Notes under the pieces: model-generated | Seen by the model: the letters and a program-made list of their open reading frames with translations, nothing else | What the model was told of the DNA's origin: nothing | Database searches by the model: none | Made by a program: the position numbers and the translations under genes | Assembly (NCBI GenBank): GCA_903937325.1 | Contig: CAIZYV010000085.1 | Coordinates: forward strand, 1 to 8,854 | Source: Candidatus Falkowiibacteriota bacterium | Lineage (GTDB): Bacteria; Patescibacteriota; Patescibacteriia; Patescibacteriales; UBA12465 | DNA: 8,854 nt | Reading direction: 5' to 3' | Shown: positions 1-6,548 of the stretch, one piece after another | Layout: every line of letters begins with the position of its first letter | Numbering within the stretch: the stretch's first letter is position 1

Positions 1-962
1 GAATCGGCCAAAGCTTTTTTACAAGGCTCAATCGTCTGAGCAACTAAGTCGCCAACTAAAGACTCTAGTTTTGAGCGACTTAATTTCATCACCAGATGTT
101 TCGGCCCGTTAGCGTCAGTAGAGATAAATGGCTGGTTAATTTCACTTTCCATCGCAGTGGATAATTCAATCTTAGCCTTCTCGGCCGCTTCCTTAATACG
201 CTGCAGAGCTAAAGTATCCTTAGATAAATCGATTCCCTGATCTTTCTTAAACTCCTCAATAATCCAATCGATAATACGCTTATCAAAATCTTCGCCGCCT
301 AAATGAGTATCACCGTTTGTTGCTTTTACTTCTACGGTATCAACAGAAATATCCAAGACAGATACATCAAAAGTACCGCCGCCTAAATCATAAACAACAA
401 TCTTCTGTCCTTGTTTTTTATCAAAACCGTAAGCTAAAGCGGCCGCTGTGGGTTCGTTAATAATGCGCTTCACGTCTAAGCCAGCAATCAAGCCGGCATC
501 TTTAGTCGCTTGACGCTGAGAATCGTCAAAATATGCCGGAACCGTAATAATAGCTTCAGTAATTTTTTCACCAATCTTCGCCTCAGCGTCAGCCTTTAAC
601 TTCGAAAGAACCATGGCCGATACTTCTTGCGGTGAATAATCACTATCTCCCATTTTTACTTTTACCCCCTCCCCTGCCTGGATAATTTTATAAGGCATGG
701 TGTTTAAATCTCGCTGCACTTCGGCGTCAGTAAAATGGCGCCCAATCAAACGCTTCACGGCATAAACAGTATTTTCTGGATTGATAACCGCCTGACGCTT
801 AGCCGAGGCGCCGACTAGACGTTCGCCATTCTTCGAAATAGTTGCGATTGAAGGGGTTGTACGATTGCCCTCAATATTTTCTAAAATTTTCGGCACGCCA
901 CCTTCCATGATTGCCATGGCAGAATTAGTCGTTCCTAAATCGATTCCTAAAATTTTTCCCAT
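1..962 (-). CDS. dnaK: Chaperone DnaK (Hsp70), N-terminal part, cut by window start
   Basis: Cytoplasmic ATP-dependent Hsp70 chaperone that binds and releases unfolded polypeptides with the nucleotide exchange factor GrpE and a J-protein. The 320 visible residues cover most of the nucleotide-binding domain. They begin [16 protein letters not shown], containing the phosphate-1 loop, and continue with the NRTTPS segment, the AVKRLIGR segment, the [17 protein letters not shown] segment, [11 protein letters not shown], the phosphate-2 loop [15 protein letters not shown] and GGEDFD. The rest of this domain, the substrate-binding domain and the lid lie beyond position 1. The start at 962 gives the canonical DnaK N-terminus. 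No Shine-Dalgarno sequence is visible in the AT-rich 51-base gap to hsp20. It is the last visible gene of the hrcA/grpE/hsp20/dnaK operon, so it is expected to be under the CIRCE promoter. Whether dnaJ follows cannot be seen. The identification is secure. Confidence 0.98.
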   Translation of the reverse strand, partial: MGKILGIDLGTTNSAMAIMEGGVPKILENIEGNRTTPSIATISKNGERLVGASAKRQAVINPENTVYAVKRLIGRHFTDAEVQRDLNTMPYKIIQAGEGVKVKMGDSDYSPQEVSAMVLSKLKADAEAKIGEKITEAIITVPAYFDDSQRQATKDAGLIAGLDVKRIINEPTAAALAYGFDKKQGQKIVVYDLGGGTFDVSVLDISVDTVEVKATNGDTHLGGEDFDKRIIDWIIEEFKKDQGIDLSKDTLALQRIKEAAEKAKIELSTAMESEINQPFISTDANGPKHLVMKLSRSKLESLVGDLVAQTIEPCKKALAD

Positions 963-1013
963 ATAATTTATTTAAATTGACAAAATTATTTTCGTCGGTT
1001 AATTAGTATTTAT

Positions 1014-1457
1014 TTATTTCTTTCCATTGGACTGAATCTTAATGTTCTTAGGCCGTGATTCCGTCGCTTTAGGAATATTGATTTTTAAGATGCCGTCTTC
1101 ATTAACAGCGCTAGCTTTATCACCATCGACTTTGGTTGGTAAAGGGATGGAGCGAAAGAAAGAGCCGCGACGTATTTCTTTGCGATAATAATTTTTTTCA
1201 TCTACCTCACTCTTACGCTCACTTTCACCCTTAATACACAAAACGTCATTTTCTATAGAAATACTAACCTTTTCCGGATCAATTCCGGCCAACTGCGTTT
1301 CCACGACAATACTATCTTTATCTTCATACATATCTAGAGCCGGTGTAAAACCAAATTGATTACCACGCACCGCCGGCAACATTTCACCAAACATCTTGTC
1401 CATATCGTCAAAAGCAAAACCTTCATTTAAGAAGGGGGTCCATCTAATTAAAGACAT
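1014..1457 (-). CDS. hsp20: Small heat-shock protein, Hsp20/alpha-crystallin family
   Basis: ATP-independent holdase that forms oligomers and keeps unfolding proteins soluble for refolding by DnaK. The 147 residues match the usual 140-160. A short N-terminal arm (residues 1-38, with WTPF and FDDMDKMFGEM) precedes the alpha-crystallin domain (about 41-130: LDMYEDKDSIVVETQLAGI, then EIRRGSFFRSIPLP, and the closing AVNEDGILKINIPK). The C-terminal tail carries an IKI tripeptide (139-141), the I-x-I anchor used for oligomer assembly. It sits 77 bases downstream of the GrpE fusion gene and 51 bases upstream of dnaK on the same strand, so it is probably in the same heat-shock transcript. Its leader contains a hairpin that can hide the AGGAAGGGG sequence, described separately. 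Placement of hsp20 between grpE and dnaK is not the textbook order, but it fits the operon's role. Confidence 0.97.
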   Translation of the reverse strand: MSLIRWTPFLNEGFAFDDMDKMFGEMLPAVRGNQFGFTPALDMYEDKDSIVVETQLAGIDPEKVSISIENDVLCIKGESERKSEVDEKNYYRKEIRRGSFFRSIPLPTKVDGDKASAVNEDGILKINIPKATESRPKNIKIQSNGKK

Positions 1458-1534
1458 AAATTTATAATTTACCCCTTCCTAAAACTCCGAAAAATAGAGT
1501 TGATAAGAAGGGCAAAAATAAAATTAAATACTTA
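1458..1534 (-). promoter_or_regulatory. hsp20 leader hairpin that can bury the Shine-Dalgarno-like sequence (candidate RNA thermometer)
   Basis: In the hsp20 sense direction the leader contains CCCTTCTTA (plus-strand end near 1512), an internal loop, AACTC, a nine-base loop TATTTTTCG, GAGTT, and then TAGGAAGGG (plus-strand 1473-1481). The arms can form about nine pairs including one G-U, a 2x1 internal loop and five more pairs. The best ribosome-binding candidate, AGGAAGGGG (plus 1472-1480), is then almost fully paired. It ends 14 bases before the ATG, a rather long spacing. There is no T-run after the stem, so it does not look like a terminator. Hairpins hiding the Shine-Dalgarno sequence of small heat-shock genes are an established thermosensor design (ROSE, fourU). 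Assigning this one to that class is inference. Confidence 0.45.
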
Positions 1535-2563
1535 TTATTCTACTATTACTTTAGCGGCCCTTATAACACGACCGTTTAAAATATAGCCAGGCATCACTTC
1601 CTTGACAACCTTGTCGCCCTGGCCATCTAAGGCTTCCATTAAATTATGATCAAAATTCTCACCCAAGGTCTTAATCTCTTCTACGCCGCGCGCCGCTAAA
1701 GCATCTTTAAACTGTTTAAGTACATACTCCACCCCCTTTACCCAAGCACTGTCTTTTTCCATTTCTGGCAGGGATGATAAAGACATTTTAAGATGATCAT
1801 ACACCGGTAAAAGATCCTGCAAAAAATCACTAAGAGCAAACTTCGCAAAATTATCTTTATCTTTCATCACCTGTTTAGACAAATTTTGATAATCCGCTAA
1901 AGCGCGTTTATATTTATCTTCAAAATCATCTTTAGCACTTTCTTGGCGACGGGAGATAAAAAGATTCAACATTCCTACAATACTTTCCGCAATATTTAAT
2001 TCAGCAAGAGCTTTGTGCGGATCAATCCAGATGTATTCTGATACTTCTGGAGACAAAGTCACTTCGCCGCCAGCCAAATGCGCAAAAAAATTCAAAAAAA
2101 TAAAATGTCTCTCTTTGATAAAGCTGGCTGGCTTAATACCATCTAGTGCCACCACAAATTCGATACGATCAATTTGTAAAGAAGTCTCCTCTGCAATTTC
2201 CCGAATCAATGTTTCTTCCATCTTTTCTCCCCATTCAATATGACCGCCCGGGATAGACCAGCCCTTCATCTTATTATTTTTAATCAACAAAATTTCGCCG
2301 GCATCATTATATATAAGCGGTCCAACCACCGGCTCCGGATAACGAGGATGTGATTCCGACAACCAGCTAAAACGTGCCCGGCGCTTCCCATCGACACTTA
2401 CTTCTTCCTGCCACATCGTAGCTGGACGCGACCAAATTTTATTATCTGACAAAGAACGATAAACTACTAACTCTTCTTTATTTTCAGTATTTTCACTTAA
2501 AAACAATAATTCATATTTTTCACCTTTATAGTGACGATAAATTCCTGGCTGTAAATTTTTCAT
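1535..2563 (-). CDS. grpE: DUF1653 - Nudix hydrolase - GrpE three-domain fusion protein
   Basis: A single 342-residue frame holds three recognisable parts. Residues 5-68 (GIYRHYKGEKYELL, ELVVYRSL, the W-x-RP motif, VDGKRRARF) match the small DUF1653 domain of unknown function. Residues 76-200 form a Nudix hydrolase, with box G107-x5-E113-x7-R121-E122-x2-E125-E126; the late glycine of the box is S128. Such enzymes cleave nucleoside diphosphate derivatives, and the substrate here is unknown. Residues 208-342 are GrpE, the DnaK nucleotide exchange factor: a short helix (DKYKRALADYQNL), LLPVYDHL, GVEYVLKQFKDAL, NFDHNLMEAL and the beta-wing end GYILNGRVIRAAKVIV. The usual acidic GrpE N-terminal extension is missing. 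The gene starts six bases after hrcA and ends in tandem stops (TAATAA). GrpE in an hrcA-dnaK operon is expected; the front domains are not. An internal ATG at 1972 (M198) could yield a free 145-residue GrpE. Confidence 0.92.
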   Translation of the reverse strand: MKNLQPGIYRHYKGEKYELLFLSENTENKEELVVYRSLSDNKIWSRPATMWQEEVSVDGKRRARFSWLSESHPRYPEPVVGPLIYNDAGEILLIKNNKMKGWSIPGGHIEWGEKMEETLIREIAEETSLQIDRIEFVVALDGIKPASFIKERHFIFLNFFAHLAGGEVTLSPEVSEYIWIDPHKALAELNIAESIVGMLNLFISRRQESAKDDFEDKYKRALADYQNLSKQVMKDKDNFAKFALSDFLQDLLPVYDHLKMSLSSLPEMEKDSAWVKGVEYVLKQFKDALAARGVEEIKTLGENFDHNLMEALDGQGDKVVKEVMPGYILNGRVIRAAKVIVE

Positions 2564-2569
2564 AAATCT

Positions 2570-3259
2570 TTATTTAAAATGTGCTTGTAAATAATGTAAT
2601 AAAGCTAAATTACGACTATAATCCATACGTAAAGGGCCAAGAATACCACAGAGCCCAGATACACCCTGATAACGATATTTTAAAAGACTGGTTCCCAAGA
2701 AAGCGCCAAAAGGATTAGCGCCACCCAAAAAAATTCGGCTGCCCTCGGGTAAATCATTAAACAGATCGTCAATAATTTCTTCCATTCGATCAATCACTAA
2801 AGAAACATCACAAACCGTTTCCGCTTGACGAAACTCAGGCTGAGCAAAAAGATTGGATAAACCAGTATGATAAAGATCATTCTTATGAAAAGCCCAAAAA
2901 ACAGCGTTACCGGAAAGTTCAGCTAAAGCCCTGGCCACTGGCTTAAGACTTTCAGCCGATTTATCTAAAGCACGATCGATTACCTCTTTATCGCTTCCTT
3001 TTAATTCCTTCTTCTTACCGGACAAAGCTTCTATTTCTAAAATATAAGCGGATTCAGTCGGCACGCGCCCAGCTGAGGTATGAGGCTGATAAATATAACC
3101 AGACTCCTCTAAAAACATTAGTTCATTACGAACTGTAGCTGGTGAAATATCTAAACGATATTTTTCTACTAAAATACCAGAGGCAACCGGTTGAGCGCTT
3201 TTAATATACTCTTTAATTAAAGTATGCAAGATTAGTTTTTGGCGATCACTCAAAACCAT
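2570..3259 (-). CDS. hrcA: Heat-inducible transcription repressor HrcA, short form
   Basis: Dimeric repressor that binds CIRCE operators of chaperone genes and loses activity when chaperones are engaged by unfolded proteins. The N-terminal winged helix (about 1-75) is well conserved: LSDRQKLIL, the recognition region SPATVRNELMFLEESGYIYQP and the signature PHTSAGRVPTE. The C-terminal end is also typical (GLCGILGPLRMDY, 201-214, followed by a closing helix). At 229 residues it is roughly 100 shorter than the common 330-350-residue HrcA. The loss lies in the middle GAF-like and inserted region; both ends are intact, so this is a compact form and not a truncation. It is first in the heat-shock operon, directly behind a perfect CIRCE, so autoregulation is expected. 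The start at 3259 is the only methionine giving the canonical N-terminus; no Shine-Dalgarno is visible. Confidence 0.96.
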   Translation of the reverse strand: MVLSDRQKLILHTLIKEYIKSAQPVASGILVEKYRLDISPATVRNELMFLEESGYIYQPHTSAGRVPTESAYILEIEALSGKKKELKGSDKEVIDRALDKSAESLKPVARALAELSGNAVFWAFHKNDLYHTGLSNLFAQPEFRQAETVCDVSLVIDRMEEIIDDLFNDLPEGSRIFLGGANPFGAFLGTSLLKYRYQGVSGLCGILGPLRMDYSRNLALLHYLQAHFK

Positions 3260-3285
3260 AAAAATAATATTAACGCTACGAGCAT

Positions 3286-3314
3286 ATTATAAAAAAAATT
3301 AGCACTCAAGTCAA
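3286..3314 (-). promoter_or_regulatory. Promoter of the hrcA-grpE-hsp20-dnaK operon
   Basis: On the minus strand a TTGACT -35 box (plus 3309-3314) is separated by exactly 17 bases from a perfect TATAAT -10 box (plus 3286-3291). This is close to the housekeeping sigma-70/SigA consensus. Transcription would begin near 3279, about 20 bases before the hrcA ATG. The -35 box lies in the nine-base spacer of the CIRCE element, so repressor and RNA polymerase compete for the same DNA. Confidence 0.88.
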
Positions 3315-3325
3315 TAGAGTGCTAA
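3299..3325. promoter_or_regulatory. CIRCE operator (HrcA binding site)
   Basis: TTAGCACTC-N9-GAGTGCTAA with both nine-base arms perfectly complementary and the canonical nine-base spacer. This is the established HrcA operator sequence, and the gene immediately downstream is hrcA. No second perfect copy occurs in the window. It controls the whole minus-strand chaperone operon through the overlapping promoter. Confidence 0.97.
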
Positions 3326-3344
3326 TTATTCAAAAAATTTACCT

Positions 3345-3374
3345 AATAAAAAATAAAAACGCCTAAATTAAGGC
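3345..3374 (-). terminator. Weak intrinsic terminator candidate after mrdA
   Basis: In the minus-strand direction, GCCT-TAATTT-AGGC (plus 3361-3374) overlaps the mrdA stop codon and is followed by GTTTTTATTTTTT. The stem has only four pairs, so termination would be inefficient. It would partly insulate mrdA from the heat-shock promoter 50 bases further on. Confidence 0.35.
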
Positions 3375-5461
3375 TGAGGATTGGATGGGCTAACGCGATC
3401 ACGAAAATACCAAGCCAGTATTTCCCTGGCAATAGGCACAGCAATACTACTACCTTCCCCTCCCTCTTCCACTACCACTGTAATTGTTAATTCCGGATTT
3501 TCATAAGGAGCAAAACCGGTGAACCAGGCATGATTAGCATTTTTACTTGACCACTGAGCGGTGCCCGTCTTACCAGCAACAGCGACCGGTAATACACTCA
3601 GACTGCGAGCGCTACCAGCTGTCACCGTCTGACGCATACCTTCACGAACGACTTGCAAATTATAAGCATCAATAAAATCTTGGCGAATAATCTTGGGAAT
3701 AATTGTCCGACTAACTTGGTTATCCTCGCTCAGCAAAGCACTGACTAAAGTCGGCTGATAAAGACGTCCGCCATTAGCTACGGCAGCGGTAAAATTCGCT
3801 ACCTGCAAAGGTGTGGTGATAATGTCTCCCTGACCAATGGCAATATGATAAGTGTCACCAATATACCAAGCCTCATCTTTTGTTTCTTCTTTCCAGACTT
3901 GACTCGGCACAAAACCAGCCGATTCACCATTTAAATCAATGCCGGTTTTTTCACCAAGACCGAAAAGTCTCATATATTTTACTAAACGATCAACTCCAAG
4001 ACCAGAAAAATCTTGATAACCGCCACCAATATAATAGAAAAAAGTATTAACTGATTCAGCTAAAGCTTTACGAACATCGGTAGTCCCATGACCACCAGCT
4101 TTCCAATCAGGAAAAAACCATTGACCAATATACAAACCGCCATTGCTTAAAAAACTAGTATTTTCAGAAATCACTTTTTCCTGCAAAGCCGCCGCCGCCA
4201 CTACCGGTTTAATCGTCGAGCCCGAAGGGAGCTCTCCGCTAATAGCCCGATTAAACAATGGCCTATCCTTATCATTTAAAAATTTATCATAATCTACCTG
4301 GCTGACGCCACGAGCAAATAAATTATTATTATAAGCAGGCAGACTAACTAAAGCGAGAACTTGCCCATTATTTGGATCCAGAATAATAACAGCCGCTCTC
4401 CCCGTCTTAGTCTTCTCTAACCAGGCCTTAGTAATAATTTCCGCCTGATGCTGTAATTCCAAATCTAAAGAGAGTTGCAGATTATAACCGGCAACAGGAG
4501 CAATTTCGCTCACTATTTTTTTACGACGACCAAGAGCATCAACTTCAATATTCTTACGGCCATTTACTCCTTTTAATTCCTTCTCCCAAAAATATTCTAA
4601 ACCAGTCTTACCAACATAATCAATTAAAGAGTATTGACCACCCAAACGTAAAAGAGCTTCTTCACTTATTTTACCAGTATAACCAAGCACATGGGCTAAG
4701 CTTGATAATTCAGAAGATGATCCGTCCGGGCCAGAAACGGTCGCAGGATATTCACGTCTAATTTTTGTATCAATAATTACTCCCGGTAAAAAATCTCTCT
4801 CCAAAATAAGTCTTAAAGCTTGATCATAAACAATATTATCCGCGATAAATACCGGTTGATAAGCTTCAAGTGATCGAAGCCTAATCTTTGACAAAGCTTC
4901 CTGCATCAATTGAAAAGAAGGCCCATCGGAAATGAAGTCGGACGCTTCGTTGGTTAATTTAGGGGCTAAGCCATCAATTATACTGCTTACATAACGCAAT
5001 AGACGATCGCGTTCTAATTCGTCTTTAGGCAAATCAATCGGGCGCAAGGATACCACAAAATTAGCCGTATTACGCACAAGTGCTTGCCCGTGACGATCAT
5101 AAATAATCCCTCGCTTAGGTTCAATATTTTCAATACGCAAACGATTACTTTCAGCCAGGCCGGCATAATGAGATCCGCGGATGAGTTGGAGCCAAGCCGT
5201 ACGGCCAACCAGAATCAAAATAAAAACAGCGATAATTATTTTTAGCCAGGCTAATTTTTTAACATTAAAAGTGCGGCCCACAACTTCTTTACCCAAACTA
5301 TCAGAAATAAAAGAATGTTCTGTCCAATCAGTATAATAAGCCGAATCCTTCAGTTGCCCATACTTAAAATCCCCCTCTTTAATAACAAAAGGATCTTCAC
5401 GCGCCGTGTCAGCGGCAGAAAATTTACCTAGAAAAAAAGATTTCTTCTTATTATTTTTCAT
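3368..5461 (-). CDS. mrdA: Penicillin-binding protein 2 (peptidoglycan transpeptidase)
   Basis: Membrane-anchored class B penicillin-binding protein that cross-links peptidoglycan during cell elongation, normally with the glycosyltransferase RodA. One membrane helix (about 71-93) is followed by the dimerisation domain (RIENIEPKRGIIYDRHGQ, 109-126) and the transpeptidase domain from about 350. All three catalytic motifs are present: S415-T-I-K418 with the acylated serine, S470-V-N472, and K631-T-G633. At 697 residues it is a little longer than typical PBP2 (about 600-650), partly because of a hydrophilic cytoplasmic tail of about 70 residues before the membrane helix, longer than the roughly 20 common in the family. 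FtsI-type PBP3 is the alternative; the PBP2-like GIIYDRHG segment and the LEYFWEKELKG segment favour MrdA. It has its own promoter and is divergent from the small plus-strand gene at 5583. Confidence 0.93.
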   Translation of the reverse strand: MKNNKKKSFFLGKFSAADTAREDPFVIKEGDFKYGQLKDSAYYTDWTEHSFISDSLGKEVVGRTFNVKKLAWLKIIIAVFILILVGRTAWLQLIRGSHYAGLAESNRLRIENIEPKRGIIYDRHGQALVRNTANFVVSLRPIDLPKDELERDRLLRYVSSIIDGLAPKLTNEASDFISDGPSFQLMQEALSKIRLRSLEAYQPVFIADNIVYDQALRLILERDFLPGVIIDTKIRREYPATVSGPDGSSSELSSLAHVLGYTGKISEEALLRLGGQYSLIDYVGKTGLEYFWEKELKGVNGRKNIEVDALGRRKKIVSEIAPVAGYNLQLSLDLELQHQAEIITKAWLEKTKTGRAAVIILDPNNGQVLALVSLPAYNNNLFARGVSQVDYDKFLNDKDRPLFNRAISGELPSGSTIKPVVAAAALQEKVISENTSFLSNGGLYIGQWFFPDWKAGGHGTTDVRKALAESVNTFFYYIGGGYQDFSGLGVDRLVKYMRLFGLGEKTGIDLNGESAGFVPSQVWKEETKDEAWYIGDTYHIAIGQGDIITTPLQVANFTAAVANGGRLYQPTLVSALLSEDNQVSRTIIPKIIRQDFIDAYNLQVVREGMRQTVTAGSARSLSVLPVAVAGKTGTAQWSSKNANHAWFTGFAPYENPELTITVVVEEGGEGSSIAVPIAREILAWYFRDRVSPSNPQP

Positions 5462-5476
5462 AATAACTATAAGATA

Positions 5477-5505
5477 ATCTTAGCGATATTCGACCAGAAA
5501 GGCAA
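5477..5505 (-). promoter_or_regulatory. Candidate mrdA promoter
   Basis: Minus-strand TTGCCT (plus 5500-5505) and TAAGAT (plus 5477-5482) are separated by 17 bases. This is a reasonable sigma-70-type match, placing the transcript start about 10 bases upstream of the mrdA ATG at 5461. No Shine-Dalgarno sequence is seen. Confidence 0.5.
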
Positions 5506-5537
5506 ACGGAGGATAAAAAAGCGTTAACTGAATGTTA

Positions 5538-5555
5538 TTTAACTTTTGTTAAAAT
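5538..5555 (+). promoter_or_regulatory. Extended -10 promoter of the 66-residue gene, overlapped by a short palindrome
   Basis: TGT-TAAAAT (5547-5555) is an extended -10 element that would start transcription near 5562, about 20 bases before the ATG at 5583. No good -35 is at the expected distance. The palindrome TTTAAC-TTTT-GTTAAA (5538-5553) overlaps it and could be an operator. The same 12-base string TGTTAAAATAAA recurs before the response regulator at 5816. Confidence 0.45.
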
Positions 5556-5582
5556 AAACATGTTCTTTCTAAATAAAAAATA

Positions 5583-5783
5583 ATGAAAAAGTTTATTAGC
5601 TTAACTATGTGCCATGCCAGTGATTGCCCGGAACAAAAAAATCGCGGATACCTCCGCCTCTGCGGGCAAAAAAATCAAGAATCTTGCCCTTGGCGAGATA
5701 AAAATCCTTATGGTCGCTACGATATCGAAGATATTTTATTACTAAGCAGCCCTAATAATAAAGGAAAAACTGACAGAGGCTAA
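5583..5783 (+). CDS. Small four-cysteine protein of unknown function
   Basis: A 66-residue hydrophilic protein that I do not recognise. It has four cysteines, C10-x4-C15-x11-C27-x7-C35, with H11 next to the first, which would suit a small zinc-binding fold. There is no signal peptide or membrane helix. The C-terminal half (DIEDILLLSSPNNKGKTDRG) has no cysteines. The gene has a plausible extended -10 promoter, and its TAA stop lies in the loop of a strong intrinsic terminator. It therefore looks like a separate short transcription unit between mrdA (divergent) and the response regulator. An alternative is that the transcript acts as an RNA and the frame is incidental; the codons and the regular cysteine pattern make a protein more likely. 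Confidence 0.6.
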   Translation: MKKFISLTMCHASDCPEQKNRGYLRLCGQKNQESCPWRDKNPYGRYDIEDILLLSSPNNKGKTDRG

Positions 5784-5801
5784 AAAGCCTGTCAGTTTTT
5801 T
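5769..5801 (+). terminator. Strong intrinsic terminator after the 66-residue gene
   Basis: ACTGACA pairs with TGTCAGT (seven pairs). After a GA bulge GGCT pairs with AGCC around an AAAA loop, and a run of six Ts follows. The stop codon of the preceding gene is in the hairpin. The complementary strand also ends in five Ts, so it may work in both directions. Confidence 0.9.
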
Positions 5802-5815
5802 ATAAAGATAAAATA

Positions 5816-5824
5816 TGTTAAAAT
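5816..5824 (+). promoter_or_regulatory. Extended -10 promoter of the response regulator
   Basis: TGT-TAAAAT ends 12 bases before the ATG at 5837, so the transcript would start near 5831 and have a leader of only about six bases. This would make the regulator mRNA nearly leaderless. No -35 is recognisable; the region at the right distance is the T-run of the preceding terminator. Confidence 0.5.
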
Positions 5825-5836
5825 AAAAACAAATTT

Positions 5837-6505
5837 ATGCGCTTATTAGTAATTGAAGATGAACAAGACCTGGCTAACCTTTTGGCTTTATCTTTGAGAA
5901 AAGCTGGTTTCGCCGTCGATATAGCAACCGACGGTGAGAAGGGGTCATTTTTAGCTAGAACAAATGAATATGATCTAGTTATTACAGATTATATCTTACC
6001 CAGTCTAGACGGTTATAACGTTATTAAAGAAATAAGGGCAGATGGACGTAATATGCCAATATTGATGCTTAGTGTGCGCCAAAGCGCCAGCGATAAAATT
6101 AATGTTCTCGATATTGGCGCCGATGATTACTTGGCCAAGCCTTTCGCCGGCGACGAACTTTTAGCACGTGTTCGCGCTCTACTACGCCGACCACCTCACA
6201 TCAAAACTGATATTATTAATTTTCACGACCTCAGTCTGGATATATCAACTTTTAAAGTAAGTCGCGGCGGGCGCAACATCATCCTCACTAATAAGGAGTT
6301 TGCCCTACTACAACATCTCTTAAACAATGCTGGCAAAATCGTTTCACGAGAATCACTTTTAGAACATGTCTGGGATGGAGACACAGACGCCTTTTCTAAT
6401 ACTGTCGAAACCCATATCCTGCGCTTACGTAGAAAAATAGACAATAAGGGTAAAAAATTAATCCACAATATTGTCGGACGCGGCTACAAGTTAGACTTAA
6501 TCTAA
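5837..6505 (+). CDS. Two-component response regulator, OmpR/PhoB family
   Basis: DNA-binding regulator activated by phosphotransfer from a histidine kinase. The receiver domain (1-118) has the acidic pair E7-D8, phospho-acceptor D51 (LVITDYILPSLDG), switch residue S79 and K101 (DDYLAKPF). The winged-helix effector domain (about 126-222) shows the OmpR-type pattern: LTNKEFALLQHLLNNAGKIV, SRESLLEHVWD, the recognition helix VETHILRLRRKID and the closing IVGRGYKL. Its 222 residues are the standard length and it looks fully functional. The partner is most likely the membrane kinase at 6741, 235 bases downstream on the same strand. Its target sites are unknown; the AT-rich repeats just after its stop (TTAAGTTAA near 6508-6516) are possible but unproven. 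Confidence 0.96.
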   Translation: MRLLVIEDEQDLANLLALSLRKAGFAVDIATDGEKGSFLARTNEYDLVITDYILPSLDGYNVIKEIRADGRNMPILMLSVRQSASDKINVLDIGADDYLAKPFAGDELLARVRALLRRPPHIKTDIINFHDLSLDISTFKVSRGGRNIILTNKEFALLQHLLNNAGKIVSRESLLEHVWDGDTDAFSNTVETHILRLRRKIDNKGKKLIHNIVGRGYKLDLI

Positions 6506-6548
6506 AGTTAAGTTAAATATAATTTAAACGCCAAACGTTATAATTAAA

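Noticed and set aside
1479..1506. Degenerate second CIRCE (CTAAAACTC-N9-GAGTTGATAA) before hsp20
   Set aside because: The spacer is nine bases and the inner ACTC/GAGT match, but the outer arm positions diverge and need an indel; the RNA hairpin covering the Shine-Dalgarno explains the symmetry better. HrcA binding is not excluded.
1473..1512. hsp20 leader hairpin as an intrinsic terminator after the GrpE fusion gene
   Set aside because: No T-run follows the stem in the transcribed direction (GGGGTAAATT).
2013..2243. Plus-strand frame of 76 codons
   Set aside because: Lies wholly opposite the Nudix part of the fusion gene, whose catalytic box is intact; the translated sequence resembles no known domain.
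5014..5208. Minus-strand frame of 64 codons in another frame of mrdA
   Set aside because: Overlaps the conserved dimerisation region of PBP2 on the same strand; shadow frame.
5583..5783. The 66-residue four-cysteine protein as a ComX-like pheromone precursor
   Set aside because: Its only Trp is in the middle (W37), not near the C-terminus, and it is separated from the kinase by the regulator gene and a terminator.
6223..6468. Minus-strand frame of 81 codons
   Set aside because: Opposite the winged-helix domain of the response regulator; shadow frame.
6518..6544. TATAAT-like boxes (6518-6523 and 6539-6544) as a promoter for the peptide gene
   Set aside because: No -35 box at a suitable distance and no extended -10; such strings are expected by chance in this AT-rich gap. 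A weak promoter remains possible.
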